From contig NZ_CP061321.1 of NCBI RefSeq assembly GCF_018687195.1, positions 1,550,001-1,614,000 of the forward strand: a stretch of DNA of 64,000 nucleotides. Reading direction: 5' to 3'. Shown piece after piece: positions 10,039 to 18,631 of the stretch. The DNA is from Polynucleobacter sp. MWH-UH2A. GTDB lineage: Bacteria; Pseudomonadota; Gammaproteobacteria; Burkholderiales; Burkholderiaceae. A program made the position numbers and the translations under genes. Numbering within the stretch: the first letter of the stretch is position 1; the number at the start of each line of letters is the position of its first letter. The notes below the pieces were generated by a model. It worked only from the letters and a program-made list of their open reading frames with translations. It had not been told where the DNA came from and made no database searches.

Positions 10039-10080
10039 ATTATCAAATTAAGGCTTTAGGCGGGGTTTGATCTATGTCAA
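10039..10080 (-). promoter_or_regulatory. FNR-activated class II promoter of ccoN
   Basis: On the minus strand TTGAC-ATAG-ATCAA (10080-10067) matches the FNR site TTGAT-N4-ATCAA with one mismatch. A -10 like element GATAAT lies at 10044-10039. The gap of 22 nt between box and -10 is exactly that of a class II FNR promoter, with the box centred at -41.5, and puts the transcription start near 10032. There is no good -35 element, as expected for an activator-dependent promoter. Confidence 0.85.
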
Positions 10081-10151
10081 AAAGGGTGGGGCAAAATCAG
10101 GATTCGTTAAGGAGAGCAAGCCTGAACCATATAACTTATTGTTTTAAATGA

Positions 10152-10331
10152 CTATTTTTGAGAGTGTTCGCTAACTTTTTGTGGCTTTGGAGCGTCATCA
10201 TCCATCAAAATGGACTCACCTGGACCACTTAAATCATCGAACTGCCCACTTTTTACGGACCAGTGCAAGATCCAAGCCAATAAAGCCACCAAAAGAAGAG
10301 ATAGAGGAATCAGAATAAAAAGGCTTTCCAT
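10152..10331 (-). CDS. ccoS: cbb3 oxidase maturation protein CcoS
   Basis: A 59-residue protein that begins MESLFILIPLSLLLVALL, one membrane helix, followed by HWSVKSGQFDDLSGPGE and an acidic-basic tail. The motif SGQFDDLxGP is diagnostic for CcoS/FixS, which is needed for cofactor insertion into cbb3 oxidase. The gene follows ccoI by 9 bp and precedes the ccoN promoter region. Confidence 0.95.
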   Translation of the reverse strand: MESLFILIPLSLLLVALLAWILHWSVKSGQFDDLSGPGESILMDDDAPKPQKVSEHSQK

Positions 10332-10340
10332 CCCAACAGT

Positions 10341-12782
10341 CTATGCCTTTCTTAAGCGCCAAGCATTTAATGTGACCGCCAAAGAAGAGAGAGACATCCC
10401 TATTCCCGCTACCCAAGGATTTACCAGACCCAACATTGCCGCTGGTATTACTAAGACGTTGTATACCAATGCCCACAACAAATTTTGCTTAATGATGGCT
10501 TGAGTCTTATCAGCTAGAGCAACTGCATTTGCTAGAGGCTCTAAGGAGCTTGAAATCAAAATTGCATCTGCGCCAGCAGCAGCAAGTGGTGCGCCTGCAC
10601 CTACCGCAATAGAGACATCGGCGCGCGCCAGCAATGGCGCATCATTTACACCATCTCCAATAGCCCAAACAAAACACCCTTCTTTTTGCAATTGCTCAAT
10701 GTAATCAAACTTATCTTCAGGTGTGCAAGCACCACGATAGTGTTCGATGCCTACTTCTTTTGCCCACCAAGCTACTGTTTGGGCATTATCACCAGACACC
10801 AAGTGCAGTCGAATATGCTTTCTCTTTACTGCTTGCAATAGCTTTTCTAGGCCTGGTCGCGGCGTGTCCAAGAAAACAAAGCTTGCGATTAAACCTTGCT
10901 CATCTGCTAAATGGACTTGACCATATTGCCCCTCAGCAGAATCCATTAAATTCTGCTGCAGGCCTAGCCAATGGGCGCTTCCCAGTCGATATGGGCCAGA
11001 GCTGAGACCCTTCCCTAGTAAATTATTCACCGGTTCAGATAGAGCTACGGGGATAATATTTTCTAGCTCAACAGCGCGCAATATTGATAGGGCCAACGGA
11101 TGCTTTTGACCAACTTCTAGCGCCGCTGCAATCGCTAATGCATCTTGTCTAGAAAACCCAGATCGCAGGAGCGCAATTTTTTTCAGCTCAGGCTGACCCA
11201 TAGTCAGCGTGCCAGTTTTATCTAAAACTAAATCACTTGCTTTCGATAAACCTTCAAGAACGTGACCACGCACAATCAACAAGCCCAATTTTGTAACAGC
11301 ACCCTGTGCTGCTGCAAGCGCCGTTGGAACTGCTAGCGAGAGTGCGCACGGACAACTTGCTACCAAAACGGATACCAATACTGTCCATGCTTGGCTCGGA
11401 TCAAAGTACAGCCAAATAGCTGCAGATACAAATGCGCTCAGCAAGAGAAATCCGACAAAATAAGCTGTCCATTTTTCTGCAAGACTAACCATGACAGGTT
11501 TGGCAAGTAGCGCTTGGTCTAGCAAGGAAGCAATACCGGCAATGCGAGTTGACTGTCCAATGGCATCAATTCGCATAATTAGGGGATTCAGAATATTGTG
11601 GGTTCCGGCATAGACGCGATCGCCAACTTGTTTCTCAACAGGTTTGGACTCCCCAGTAAGCAAAGATTCATCTAAGGAGCTTGGGTTTTCAAGCAAAACA
11701 CCATCGGCAGGAAGTACTTCGCCTGGTGATACTCGTAAGTAATCACCCGTAACGCAATTGACTACAGGCACTACCGAGGTTGCCCTTGACTCTGGGTAAT
11801 TGCTTAATCGCTCACAGGTTGCAGGAAGTTGTTTTGCTAATGCTTCTGCACCACCTTGTGCATCTTGTCTGGCTAATAACTCCACATAACGCGCAGCCAA
11901 AATAAATGCGACAAACATCGTGATGGAATCAAAATAACTCTGCCCTGATCCTTTAATGAGATTAATCGTGCCAGCGGTAAATGCCAGAAATAGTGCCAGG
12001 GCAATTGGCACATCCATACCCAACAGATGTGTTTTCTGAAATGTCCGGACGCTGCGCCAAGCAGCCTGAAAAATAGGACCCGCTGAATACACCATCACGG
12101 GAACGGTCAAGGCCCAACTCGTCCAACCCAATAACACCTCAAACTCAGGCGTAATATCCGCGCCCACATAACTTGGCCATGCATACATCATGACCTGCAT
12201 CATTCCTAACATCGCCACGCCAAGCCTTGTTAATAATTGACGGCGCTCCTTCTTTGATCTTTCCGCTGAGAGCGATGGTTCAAATGGCCAAGCCTCATAG
12301 CCAATGCGCTCAATTTCAAATAATAGGCGCGCAAGACTAGTCTTCTCTGGTGAGAAACGCACAATGACTTTCTGCGTTACGTAGTTAATTTGCACTTCCT
12401 TCACACCAGAAATTCTTCGGAGGTGTTGCTCACACAACCATACACATGCAGCACAACGAATTTTTTCTAAGCGTAAGGTTGTTTGTAAATCGCCTGTATT
12501 GTCATCTAGGCGAGTAAAGCGCGAACACAATGAGGGATCATCGTAAGGCTTCAGATTTTCTGGAACCTCATTACCAGTAAGATAGGCAGCAGGCTTTTCG
12601 CCAGATTGTGCGCGTCGCGTATAAAAAACTTCAAGACCTTCACCATGAATCGTTTGGGCAATCGCCATGCAACCTGCACAACAAAATTGCCGCTGTACAC
12701 CCGCTAACTCGGCCTCTATCAGCTCATTGGGCAGAATGCCGCTTGAGCAGTGGTAACACGTAAATGAAGGGCTGCTACTCAT
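10341..12782 (-). CDS. ccoI: Copper-translocating P-type ATPase CcoI (FixI)
   Basis: An 813-residue P1B-type ATPase that exports copper across the inner membrane for the CuB site of cbb3 oxidase. The N-terminus has a cysteine-rich zinc-finger-like region (CYHCSSG and FCCAGCMAIAQ) and an HMA domain with IRCAACVWLCEQHL. The core shows the transmembrane CPC motif (ASCPCALSLAVPTA), the phosphorylation site DKTGTLT and GDGVNDAPLLARADV in the hinge. The CPC class and the neighbouring ccoS separate it from general CopA detoxification pumps. It is preceded by an MFS gene with only 10 bp between them. Confidence 0.95.
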   Translation of the reverse strand: MSSSPSFTCYHCSSGILPNELIEAELAGVQRQFCCAGCMAIAQTIHGEGLEVFYTRRAQSGEKPAAYLTGNEVPENLKPYDDPSLCSRFTRLDDNTGDLQTTLRLEKIRCAACVWLCEQHLRRISGVKEVQINYVTQKVIVRFSPEKTSLARLLFEIERIGYEAWPFEPSLSAERSKKERRQLLTRLGVAMLGMMQVMMYAWPSYVGADITPEFEVLLGWTSWALTVPVMVYSAGPIFQAAWRSVRTFQKTHLLGMDVPIALALFLAFTAGTINLIKGSGQSYFDSITMFVAFILAARYVELLARQDAQGGAEALAKQLPATCERLSNYPESRATSVVPVVNCVTGDYLRVSPGEVLPADGVLLENPSSLDESLLTGESKPVEKQVGDRVYAGTHNILNPLIMRIDAIGQSTRIAGIASLLDQALLAKPVMVSLAEKWTAYFVGFLLLSAFVSAAIWLYFDPSQAWTVLVSVLVASCPCALSLAVPTALAAAQGAVTKLGLLIVRGHVLEGLSKASDLVLDKTGTLTMGQPELKKIALLRSGFSRQDALAIAAALEVGQKHPLALSILRAVELENIIPVALSEPVNNLLGKGLSSGPYRLGSAHWLGLQQNLMDSAEGQYGQVHLADEQGLIASFVFLDTPRPGLEKLLQAVKRKHIRLHLVSGDNAQTVAWWAKEVGIEHYRGACTPEDKFDYIEQLQKEGCFVWAIGDGVNDAPLLARADVSIAVGAGAPLAAAGADAILISSSLEPLANAVALADKTQAIIKQNLLWALVYNVLVIPAAMLGLVNPWVAGIGMSLSSLAVTLNAWRLRKA

Positions 12783-12792
12783 ACTTGGTTAA

Positions 12793-14028
12793 TCATGCAG
12801 TGGTTTTGTCAACCCAACCATTGCGACGTTCATAAATTACAAACAGAACGCCCCAAATCACGACAGCCGCATAAGCCCATATCCAAGCCGTGGAGGATGC
12901 ACGCGATCCAGCAACATCCAATACAAAACCGAAAATAGCGGGCCCCATTAATCCACCGCCAAATCCCATCAAGGAATGTAAGCCCATCGCAGCACCTTTA
13001 ATATTTTCTTGAGCGCTGATCACTAAACCTGCAGTTAATGTTGAAGAATCCGCCATGATGAAAATAGCGTGGCCAATTGCTAAGGCAACAACCAACCACC
13101 ACGAGTGGCCAGTAGATGAGGCTAAAGCAATTCCCATAACCGCACTGGTCAGCATCACAATACAAACCCACTTTTGCCGTCCGACTCGTAAGGCTATTTC
13201 ATTGCCAAGAATTGATGAAGGTACGCCAAAGAAATTAATCACTCCAGCCAATGTGGTGGCGGTTAAAAAGAAGCTTTCCCCCGAAGCAACGGCACAAAAT
13301 GCAAAGAACGCCACAATCCAACTTCTAGAAGCAAACAGCTCTAAAGAGTGCGCGGTATAACCAAAAATGAATCCTGATGCCTTTTTATCCATCAAGACTA
13401 ACTTCCATTTATCCACTGGAAATATGTCATGCAAGCGAATTCGAATCGGACCCTTCCACTTTTCATGTGCTAACGGCGGAATACAAAAGAGCACAATCAA
13501 AAATGCTGTAAACGGTCCTAGCGCAATAATGCCAAATACATAATGCCAACCCAGAGCACTCAAAATCCATCCGGAACATAAATAAGAAAAACCGGTGCCA
13601 ATACCAAAGAACGCTGTGTAAAAAGCAATATGCCTAGTTAACTCCCCAGACTGAATACGATCAGACAATATTTTGAGTCCCGGCATATAGGTTCCAGCAA
13701 GACCAGCGCCATTGATGGACATAAATAACAGTGCCGTCCAAAAGTTGTGGGCCAAGAGGCTCATGCCCAATAAACCTGAGGTGGCAGAGAGACCTCCTAC
13801 TAAATACACCTTACGAGCATCCACTCGATCGGTAAGGGCTGTCGCTAGAGGTACAGCCAACATATAGCCAAAGAAAAACGCGCTTGCAATTAAACCGGAC
13901 TGAAGGTTAGTTAAATGCCACTCTTCCTGCAAAGGAGCGAGCACAACGGCATAACACGCGAAACCCAATAAAGCGCAGGTTTGCGCCATAAGCATAAAGG
14001 GGGTGTAGCCAACTGATCGAAAGCGCAT
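12793..14028 (-). CDS. MFS transporter
   Basis: A 411-residue polytopic membrane protein with 12 predicted helices. The loop between helices 2 and 3 reads ATALTDRVDARKVYLVGG, the D-R-x-x-x-R-x motif of the major facilitator superfamily. The substrate is unknown; the mix of 'YNFS/MFS_1' features would fit an organic anion importer or an exporter. It runs in the same direction as ccoI with a 10-bp gap and may be cotranscribed. A copper role as for CcoA-type MFS importers is possible from context, but I see no clear CcoA methionine motif. Confidence 0.8.
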   Translation of the reverse strand: MRFRSVGYTPFMLMAQTCALLGFACYAVVLAPLQEEWHLTNLQSGLIASAFFFGYMLAVPLATALTDRVDARKVYLVGGLSATSGLLGMSLLAHNFWTALLFMSINGAGLAGTYMPGLKILSDRIQSGELTRHIAFYTAFFGIGTGFSYLCSGWILSALGWHYVFGIIALGPFTAFLIVLFCIPPLAHEKWKGPIRIRLHDIFPVDKWKLVLMDKKASGFIFGYTAHSLELFASRSWIVAFFAFCAVASGESFFLTATTLAGVINFFGVPSSILGNEIALRVGRQKWVCIVMLTSAVMGIALASSTGHSWWLVVALAIGHAIFIMADSSTLTAGLVISAQENIKGAAMGLHSLMGFGGGLMGPAIFGFVLDVAGSRASSTAWIWAYAAVVIWGVLFVIYERRNGWVDKTTA

Positions 14029-14114
14029 AAGGTGCCGATAAAAAGGTCAACCCAATTCTACTCGCCTAGAGGATCGAGACCCGCTACACTAATAAAAAAC
14101 AGAATGGAGACAAT

Positions 14115-15086
14115 ATGAAACGTGCAATTTTCCTAGGCTACCTTGCTAGCGCAATGCTTGCACTCAGCAGTCAATTCGCATTTGCAGATAATTATCCCTC
14201 TAAACCCATCAAGGCGATTGTTCCCTTTGCACCAGGCAGTGCCACTGATCAAATTGGTCGCGCTTTCGCCGCAAAGATGGCTGAATCCCTTGGACAACCA
14301 GTAGTTGTTGAAAATCGACCCGGGGCAAATGGAATGATCGGCGCTGATGTCGTTGCAAAATCTCCCGCTGATGGCTACACCCTGCTCTTTGGAACCAATA
14401 GCACCAACGCTGCGTTAAAAAGTTTAGTCAAGAACTTACCTTATAACCAAGATACAGCATTTACTCCAATTGGTTACTTTGGCTCAGTACCATTAATTGT
14501 TGCCATCAATAATGATGTGCCAGCTAAATCGCTTAATGGTTTTGTTTCCCTTGCGAAAGCCAATCCTGGAAAAATGACTTTTGCTTATGCCAGCACATCT
14601 CAACGCGTCTCCTCTGAAATATTAGCTAGCGATGCCGGGATCAAGATGACTGGCGTTTCTTATAAGAGCGGCCCCAATGCAATGACTGATCTCATTGGCG
14701 GTCAAGTCAATATGTTCACGGCAGACTTTGCAGTGACCTTGCCACAAGTTCAAGCAGGAAAAATTCGAGGTCTAGCAGTGACCTCAATGAAACGCTCACC
14801 AGCTATTCCCGAATTACCAACTGTCAATGAGGCGTTAGGTATTAAGAACTATGAATTGATTGCGTTCTTTGCAGCCTTTGGTCCTGCTGGGATGCCTAAG
14901 GATGCGGTAATGAAACTTAATAAGGCAATTAACGATGCCGCTAAATCTAAAGAGCTAACAGAACGCTTTGCTTCCCTGGGCTTTGAAACACAACCTGGAA
15001 GCCCTGAAGCGCTTGGTCAAAAAATTAAGCTAGAAACTGCAAAGTGGGCACAAGCAATTAAAGCTGCTGGAATGGAAGCGGAATAA
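14115..15086 (+). CDS. Bug-family tripartite tricarboxylate transporter receptor
   Basis: Periplasmic binding protein of 323 residues with an N-terminal signal peptide (cleavage expected after residues SQFAFA). The mature start NYPSKPIKAIVPFAPGS and the segment VVENRPGANGMIGADVVAKSPADGYTLL (shown here in part) are typical for Bug proteins of betaproteobacteria, which bind small carboxylates. No TctA/TctB permease genes are visible nearby, so it must work with a permease encoded elsewhere or act as a sensor or scavenger. GGAGAC precedes the ATG. Confidence 0.93.
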   Translation: MKRAIFLGYLASAMLALSSQFAFADNYPSKPIKAIVPFAPGSATDQIGRAFAAKMAESLGQPVVVENRPGANGMIGADVVAKSPADGYTLLFGTNSTNAALKSLVKNLPYNQDTAFTPIGYFGSVPLIVAINNDVPAKSLNGFVSLAKANPGKMTFAYASTSQRVSSEILASDAGIKMTGVSYKSGPNAMTDLIGGQVNMFTADFAVTLPQVQAGKIRGLAVTSMKRSPAIPELPTVNEALGIKNYELIAFFAAFGPAGMPKDAVMKLNKAINDAAKSKELTERFASLGFETQPGSPEALGQKIKLETAKWAQAIKAAGMEAE

Positions 15087-15092
15087 GTCACT

Positions 15093-15422
15093 TTAGCTGA
15101 TATCAATCTCCATGGATAAGAGCCAATAAGAAAGGCTCTTGCCATGAGAGTCCAGATTTAATGAAAGATTGACGCCACCATCCAATAGGTCGTCAATAAC
15201 AAAGTTGAGCGCTTGTAAGTTCGGTAGCTCATAGCGCTTCACGGCACTGGGATTACGAAACTCAAAATGAGCCTTAACTTTTTCTTCCGTTAATTCTCTT
15301 TGCAAGATCAAAAAATCCTCTTTCCGATACGCAATCACACTAATATTAGAGCGAGAACCCTTATCACCTGTACGTGCATGGGCAATGTAATGAAGAGGTG
15401 CTAAATGATTTTTCACTTTCAC
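15093..15422 (-). CDS. AtuA-associated small domain protein
   Basis: A 109-residue protein corresponding to the C-terminal ferredoxin-fold domain found in, or next to, AtuA proteins. The N-terminal motif IAHARTGDKGSRSNISVIAY (conserved ARTGDKG) and the later FEFRNPSAVKRYELPNLQALNFV segment identify it. It overlaps the AtuA gene stop by 4 nt, so the two are translated together and probably form one complex. In many bacteria the two parts are fused. Confidence 0.8.
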   Translation of the reverse strand: MKVKNHLAPLHYIAHARTGDKGSRSNISVIAYRKEDFLILQRELTEEKVKAHFEFRNPSAVKRYELPNLQALNFVIDDLLDGGVNLSLNLDSHGKSLSYWLLSMEIDIS

Positions 15423-16786
15423 TTTCCCGCTCCATAAAAGGAATAGGAAGGTTTTATTTCATCCCGAGGAATCAGGGCGACTAGAGTATTCAATCTGGGC
15501 TTTAGACTGGTTCTCACGCCCCCACCCCCAGCAGGACCACATGTATATAAAGCAGTCACTTCACGACATACTTTTATTGCCAACCCTCGATCTTGATGAG
15601 CTGCTGCAACGCGCAAACGAATATCTTCAAAGGATTGTGAAGGCTTAATTACGGGACCCTCTCCAGCATCACTCACGAAGACGCTGGATGATCCAATAAA
15701 ATCAACTCTAAGAGTTAACTCTTTGCCAATGCGATCGCGAATAATTTTCGCCGCTAGCTGAGCGCGCTCAAGAGCATGGTGACCTGCATAAGAAATCTCT
15801 GCTTCAGCCAACCAACCACCATCGATGCAAATATTCGCCTTCAGAGAATCGGGTCTAGGATGCCCCTTAACACCTATTAACTCGACTCGGTTATCCCCAC
15901 AATCATGAATCGTAGCCTGAGTAATGTCCGCCACTACATCTGGAGTCAAATAAGCGGCAGGATCATGCAGCTCATATAGCAATTGCTCCGTGACAGTTAA
16001 ACGATTAACAACACCGCCTGTACCCTCTGGCTTGGTAACGCAAATATTTCCTTGCGCATCAAACTCGATAATAGGGAAACCTACCTGACTTAAATTGGGA
16101 ACCTCTTTATATCCCGGGTCTGCAAAGTACCCACCAGTGACTTGTGCTCCACACTCCAGCAAATGCCCAGCCATAGTAGCGCTAGCTAAAAAATTCCAAT
16201 CATCCCAGCGCCTTTTAAAGTGGGCCATTAATGGGCCGACGGTAAGAGCGGGATCAGCAACCCTACCGGTCACTACAACTTGAGCACCAGAGCTTATTGC
16301 GTTGGCAATTTCTTTAGCGCCAAGATATACATTCGCACTGACGAGCTGACTACGCTCCAATAGACCCTTATCTGACTTTGTAAGATGTGCATTAATAGTG
16401 GCTTGATACTCAGACCCAGAAATGTCATCACCCGTGACAACGGCAATCTTCAATTTTGGTAGATTTTTCTCTTTTGCTAAGCGCGCAATAACTGCAGCGG
16501 CAGCAAACGGATTGGCAGCACCAAAATTCCCCACAATCGGAATACCTGCTTGCACACAATCCAACAAGATAGGCTCCACCATCTCTTCAAGCAAGGGCTC
16601 ATAGCCAAGATGATCATTCTGACGACGCTCCAATTGAGCAAGTGCTAGCGTTCTCTCGGCTAGGCTTTCAAAAATCAAGCAGGCAGGCCCACCACTTTTC
16701 AGCAAAGAGTCAACTAAGGGCTTGGCTACCCCCAGGCGATCTCCTGAGAACCCGGCGGCACATGCGACGCGATAGATATCCGACAC
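15419..16786 (-). CDS. AtuA-like protein (DUF1446, acyclic terpene utilisation family)
   Basis: A 455-residue cytosolic protein. Recognisable parts are CAAGFSGDRLG at the start, IVGNFGAANPFAAA, VVTGDDISG, VVVTGRVADPALTVGPL and the glycine-rich CGPAGGGGVRTSL near the end, all characteristic of DUF1446. In Pseudomonas AtuA belongs to the geranyl-CoA pathway, but its reaction is unresolved and relatives occur in many organic acid operons. It is coupled to the small AtuA-associated gene and is followed upstream by a 2OG-Fe oxygenase and a Bug receptor, suggesting catabolism of a carboxylate. Confidence 0.85.
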   Translation of the reverse strand: MSDIYRVACAAGFSGDRLGVAKPLVDSLLKSGGPACLIFESLAERTLALAQLERRQNDHLGYEPLLEEMVEPILLDCVQAGIPIVGNFGAANPFAAAAVIARLAKEKNLPKLKIAVVTGDDISGSEYQATINAHLTKSDKGLLERSQLVSANVYLGAKEIANAISSGAQVVVTGRVADPALTVGPLMAHFKRRWDDWNFLASATMAGHLLECGAQVTGGYFADPGYKEVPNLSQVGFPIIEFDAQGNICVTKPEGTGGVVNRLTVTEQLLYELHDPAAYLTPDVVADITQATIHDCGDNRVELIGVKGHPRPDSLKANICIDGGWLAEAEISYAGHHALERAQLAAKIIRDRIGKELTLRVDFIGSSSVFVSDAGEGPVIKPSQSFEDIRLRVAAAHQDRGLAIKVCREVTALYTCGPAGGGGVRTSLKPRLNTLVALIPRDEIKPSYSFYGAGK

Positions 16787-16800
16787 GGCGTTATTAGAAA

Positions 16801-17556
16801 TTATTGTTGATTGCGGTTAGGTGAATCCTGAAAACCATTAGATCTAAATGTGAGAACTAAGGTATCGCGATATCCGTAGTCGGCAAGCGGTTGAATAGGC
16901 GTAGATTCATGAATCATCCGCTCATCATTCATCAACAGCAGTGACCAAGGCTGAGATAAGGTAAAGCGTAACCCCGAAGAACCTTTTGCATCAAAGATGC
17001 GGGTTTCACCACCTTTGATACCCACGCGATTCAATAAAAATACTGCAACAAAATCCACTCCATCACGATGCGCGCCTTCGGGTGTTGGGCGCCCAATACC
17101 ATCGGCAGTATCAATACGGAACTGATGCGCTTCTATAAACCATGTCTTGACTGGTTTTAAACCACTCAAGAGATTAGATAAACCAAGCAATACACCTTGC
17201 CATGCAGCATCACCAATGACCGCCGGAAGAATAGGCTCAAACCAACGCTCTATTCCTCCATGCAAGGCGTTGTAGTCGAGCGATTGCCAGTGAGCACGGT
17301 GCGGAACCAAATTCAAGTGTTGATTTTGAATTTCAAAGCTGGCATGCCGCCGAAAACGATAGCGACCTCCATCTTTTAAATAGGGATCGCGCGGCAAGCC
17401 TTCCCAATATTGAGAAAGATTTTGCAAGCTGACTAAGGGCACACCACTCACTTCCGCTACGGTTTCTGGAGATGCGACCACAAAACCATCCCGACTCAAA
17501 GCTTGAGCAAGTTCTTTGGCTGAAGTCAGCCTAGGCGAAAGAATGGCGGCGGTCAT
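16801..17556 (-). CDS. 2OG-Fe(II) dioxygenase family protein
   Basis: A protein of about 251 residues with the double-stranded beta helix ligands of the 2OG-Fe_Oxy_2 family: H-x-D in PEGAHRDGVDFV, a distal His in MIHESTPIQPL and the 2-oxoglutarate-binding Arg in DTLVLTFRSNG. The relatives include L-isoleucine/free amino acid hydroxylases, so a small amino acid or acid substrate is plausible but not proven. ATG at 17556 is preferred; a TTG at 17574 would add six residues. It runs with the AtuA pair and a Bug receptor. Confidence 0.82.
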   Translation of the reverse strand: MTAAILSPRLTSAKELAQALSRDGFVVASPETVAEVSGVPLVSLQNLSQYWEGLPRDPYLKDGGRYRFRRHASFEIQNQHLNLVPHRAHWQSLDYNALHGGIERWFEPILPAVIGDAAWQGVLLGLSNLLSGLKPVKTWFIEAHQFRIDTADGIGRPTPEGAHRDGVDFVAVFLLNRVGIKGGETRIFDAKGSSGLRFTLSQPWSLLLMNDERMIHESTPIQPLADYGYRDTLVLTFRSNGFQDSPNRNQQ

Positions 17557-17582
17557 TGATTTATTGTAGGGCAAGCAAGCGC

Positions 17583-18551
17583 TTAATCAAGCTGAGCGCC
17601 AGATGCCTTCACTATTTTTGCCCACTTAGCTAATTCATCTTTAAGTAATCCAGAGAGTTTCACTGGCGGCACGGGATTCAGATCCAAACCTTGAGCAATC
17701 AATTTTTCCCGAACATCCGGCTTGGCCATCAGTTTATCCATTGCCATTTGAATTTTCTTAACAACATCTGGTGAAGTTCCGATTGGGGAAAATAGGGCAA
17801 CCCATACCTCACCAACACAATCTGGATAGGTCTCTGCGATTGTCGGAATCTCTGGTGCTGCACTAGAACGCTTTGCCGAACTAATTGCAATTGCTTGTAG
17901 CTTGCCCGCTTTGATGTAATTTAATGCGGAGGGCAAACTAGCGAATGCCAAAGGAACTTGGCCACCGAGCACATCATTAATTGCAGGTGCTACGCCCTTA
18001 TAGGGAATATGTTGCATATCAACACCAGCACTCGTATTAAGCATTGCGCCTAAGAGGTGACTAATAGTTCCATTGCCAGCAGAGGCATAAGACAGCTCAC
18101 CGGGTTTCTTTTTAGCAGCAGCAATCACCTCAGCCAGGGTCTTGTATGGTGAGCCTGGTGGCGACACTAGAACATATGGTGTTGCACCGATGTAGTACAA
18201 GGGAACAAAATCGTTGATGGGATCAAAGCCCGGGTTCTTATATAAAGCAGGATTAATCGCTTGGGCACTATTAATCGTTAGAAGTAAGGTGTAACCATCC
18301 TTAGCGGAACGGGCAACGCTTTGCGTGCCAATGTTTCCACCAGCGCCAGGCCTATTCTCAACCACTACAGAACCGCCAATTGCCTCCCCAAATGCAGGCG
18401 TAATTAAACGCGCCACAATGTCATTTGTTCCACCTGCCGCTTGTGGAACCACTAAAGAAATCGGCTTGTTGGGATAAGGTTGCGCAGCTAACGACAGAGA
18501 AAGAAACGCTCCACCCGCAAGAGTGACTAACTTATAAATTAATTTATCCAT
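17583..18551 (-). CDS. Bug-family tripartite tricarboxylate transporter receptor
   Basis: A 322-residue periplasmic binding protein with signal peptide (LAAQPYPNKPISLVVPQAAGG at the mature start) and the family segment VVVENRPGAGGNIGTQSVA. It resembles the Bug protein at 14115 in layout but differs in sequence. It lies 26 bp upstream of the oxygenase gene, so it likely delivers the substrate handled by the oxygenase and AtuA proteins. No cognate permease is visible. ATG with GGAGAC upstream. Confidence 0.93.
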   Translation of the reverse strand: MDKLIYKLVTLAGGAFLSLSLAAQPYPNKPISLVVPQAAGGTNDIVARLITPAFGEAIGGSVVVENRPGAGGNIGTQSVARSAKDGYTLLLTINSAQAINPALYKNPGFDPINDFVPLYYIGATPYVLVSPPGSPYKTLAEVIAAAKKKPGELSYASAGNGTISHLLGAMLNTSAGVDMQHIPYKGVAPAINDVLGGQVPLAFASLPSALNYIKAGKLQAIAISSAKRSSAAPEIPTIAETYPDCVGEVWVALFSPIGTSPDVVKKIQMAMDKLMAKPDVREKLIAQGLDLNPVPPVKLSGLLKDELAKWAKIVKASGAQLD

Positions 18552-18592
18552 TGCATTGTCTCCAGCTTTTTTATTTTTTAATGAACTACTAA

Positions 18593-18622
18593 CGAGAGCC
18601 TCGTATACCCCTGAGGCTCTCG
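18593..18622. terminator. Strong hairpin between the ccm/TAXI block and the Bug gene
   Basis: Perfect 10-bp inverted repeat CGAGAGCCTC (18593-18602) and GAGGCTCTCG (18613-18622) with a 10-nt loop. It lies just after the TAXI gene stop in the minus direction and probably ends the ccm transcript. A continuous U tract is missing directly after the stem, so termination efficiency is uncertain. Confidence 0.6.
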
Positions 18623-18631
18623 CTTGGGAAC

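Noticed and set aside
10036..10046. Palindrome TTGATTATCAA near ccoN, resembling FNR half-sites
   Set aside because: The half-sites are 1 nt apart instead of 4, and it overlaps the proposed -10 element; the proper box is at 10067-10080.
10210..10503. 97-residue plus-strand frame over ccoS and ccoI
   Set aside because: The minus-strand ccoS and ccoI proteins are clear family matches covering the same bases.
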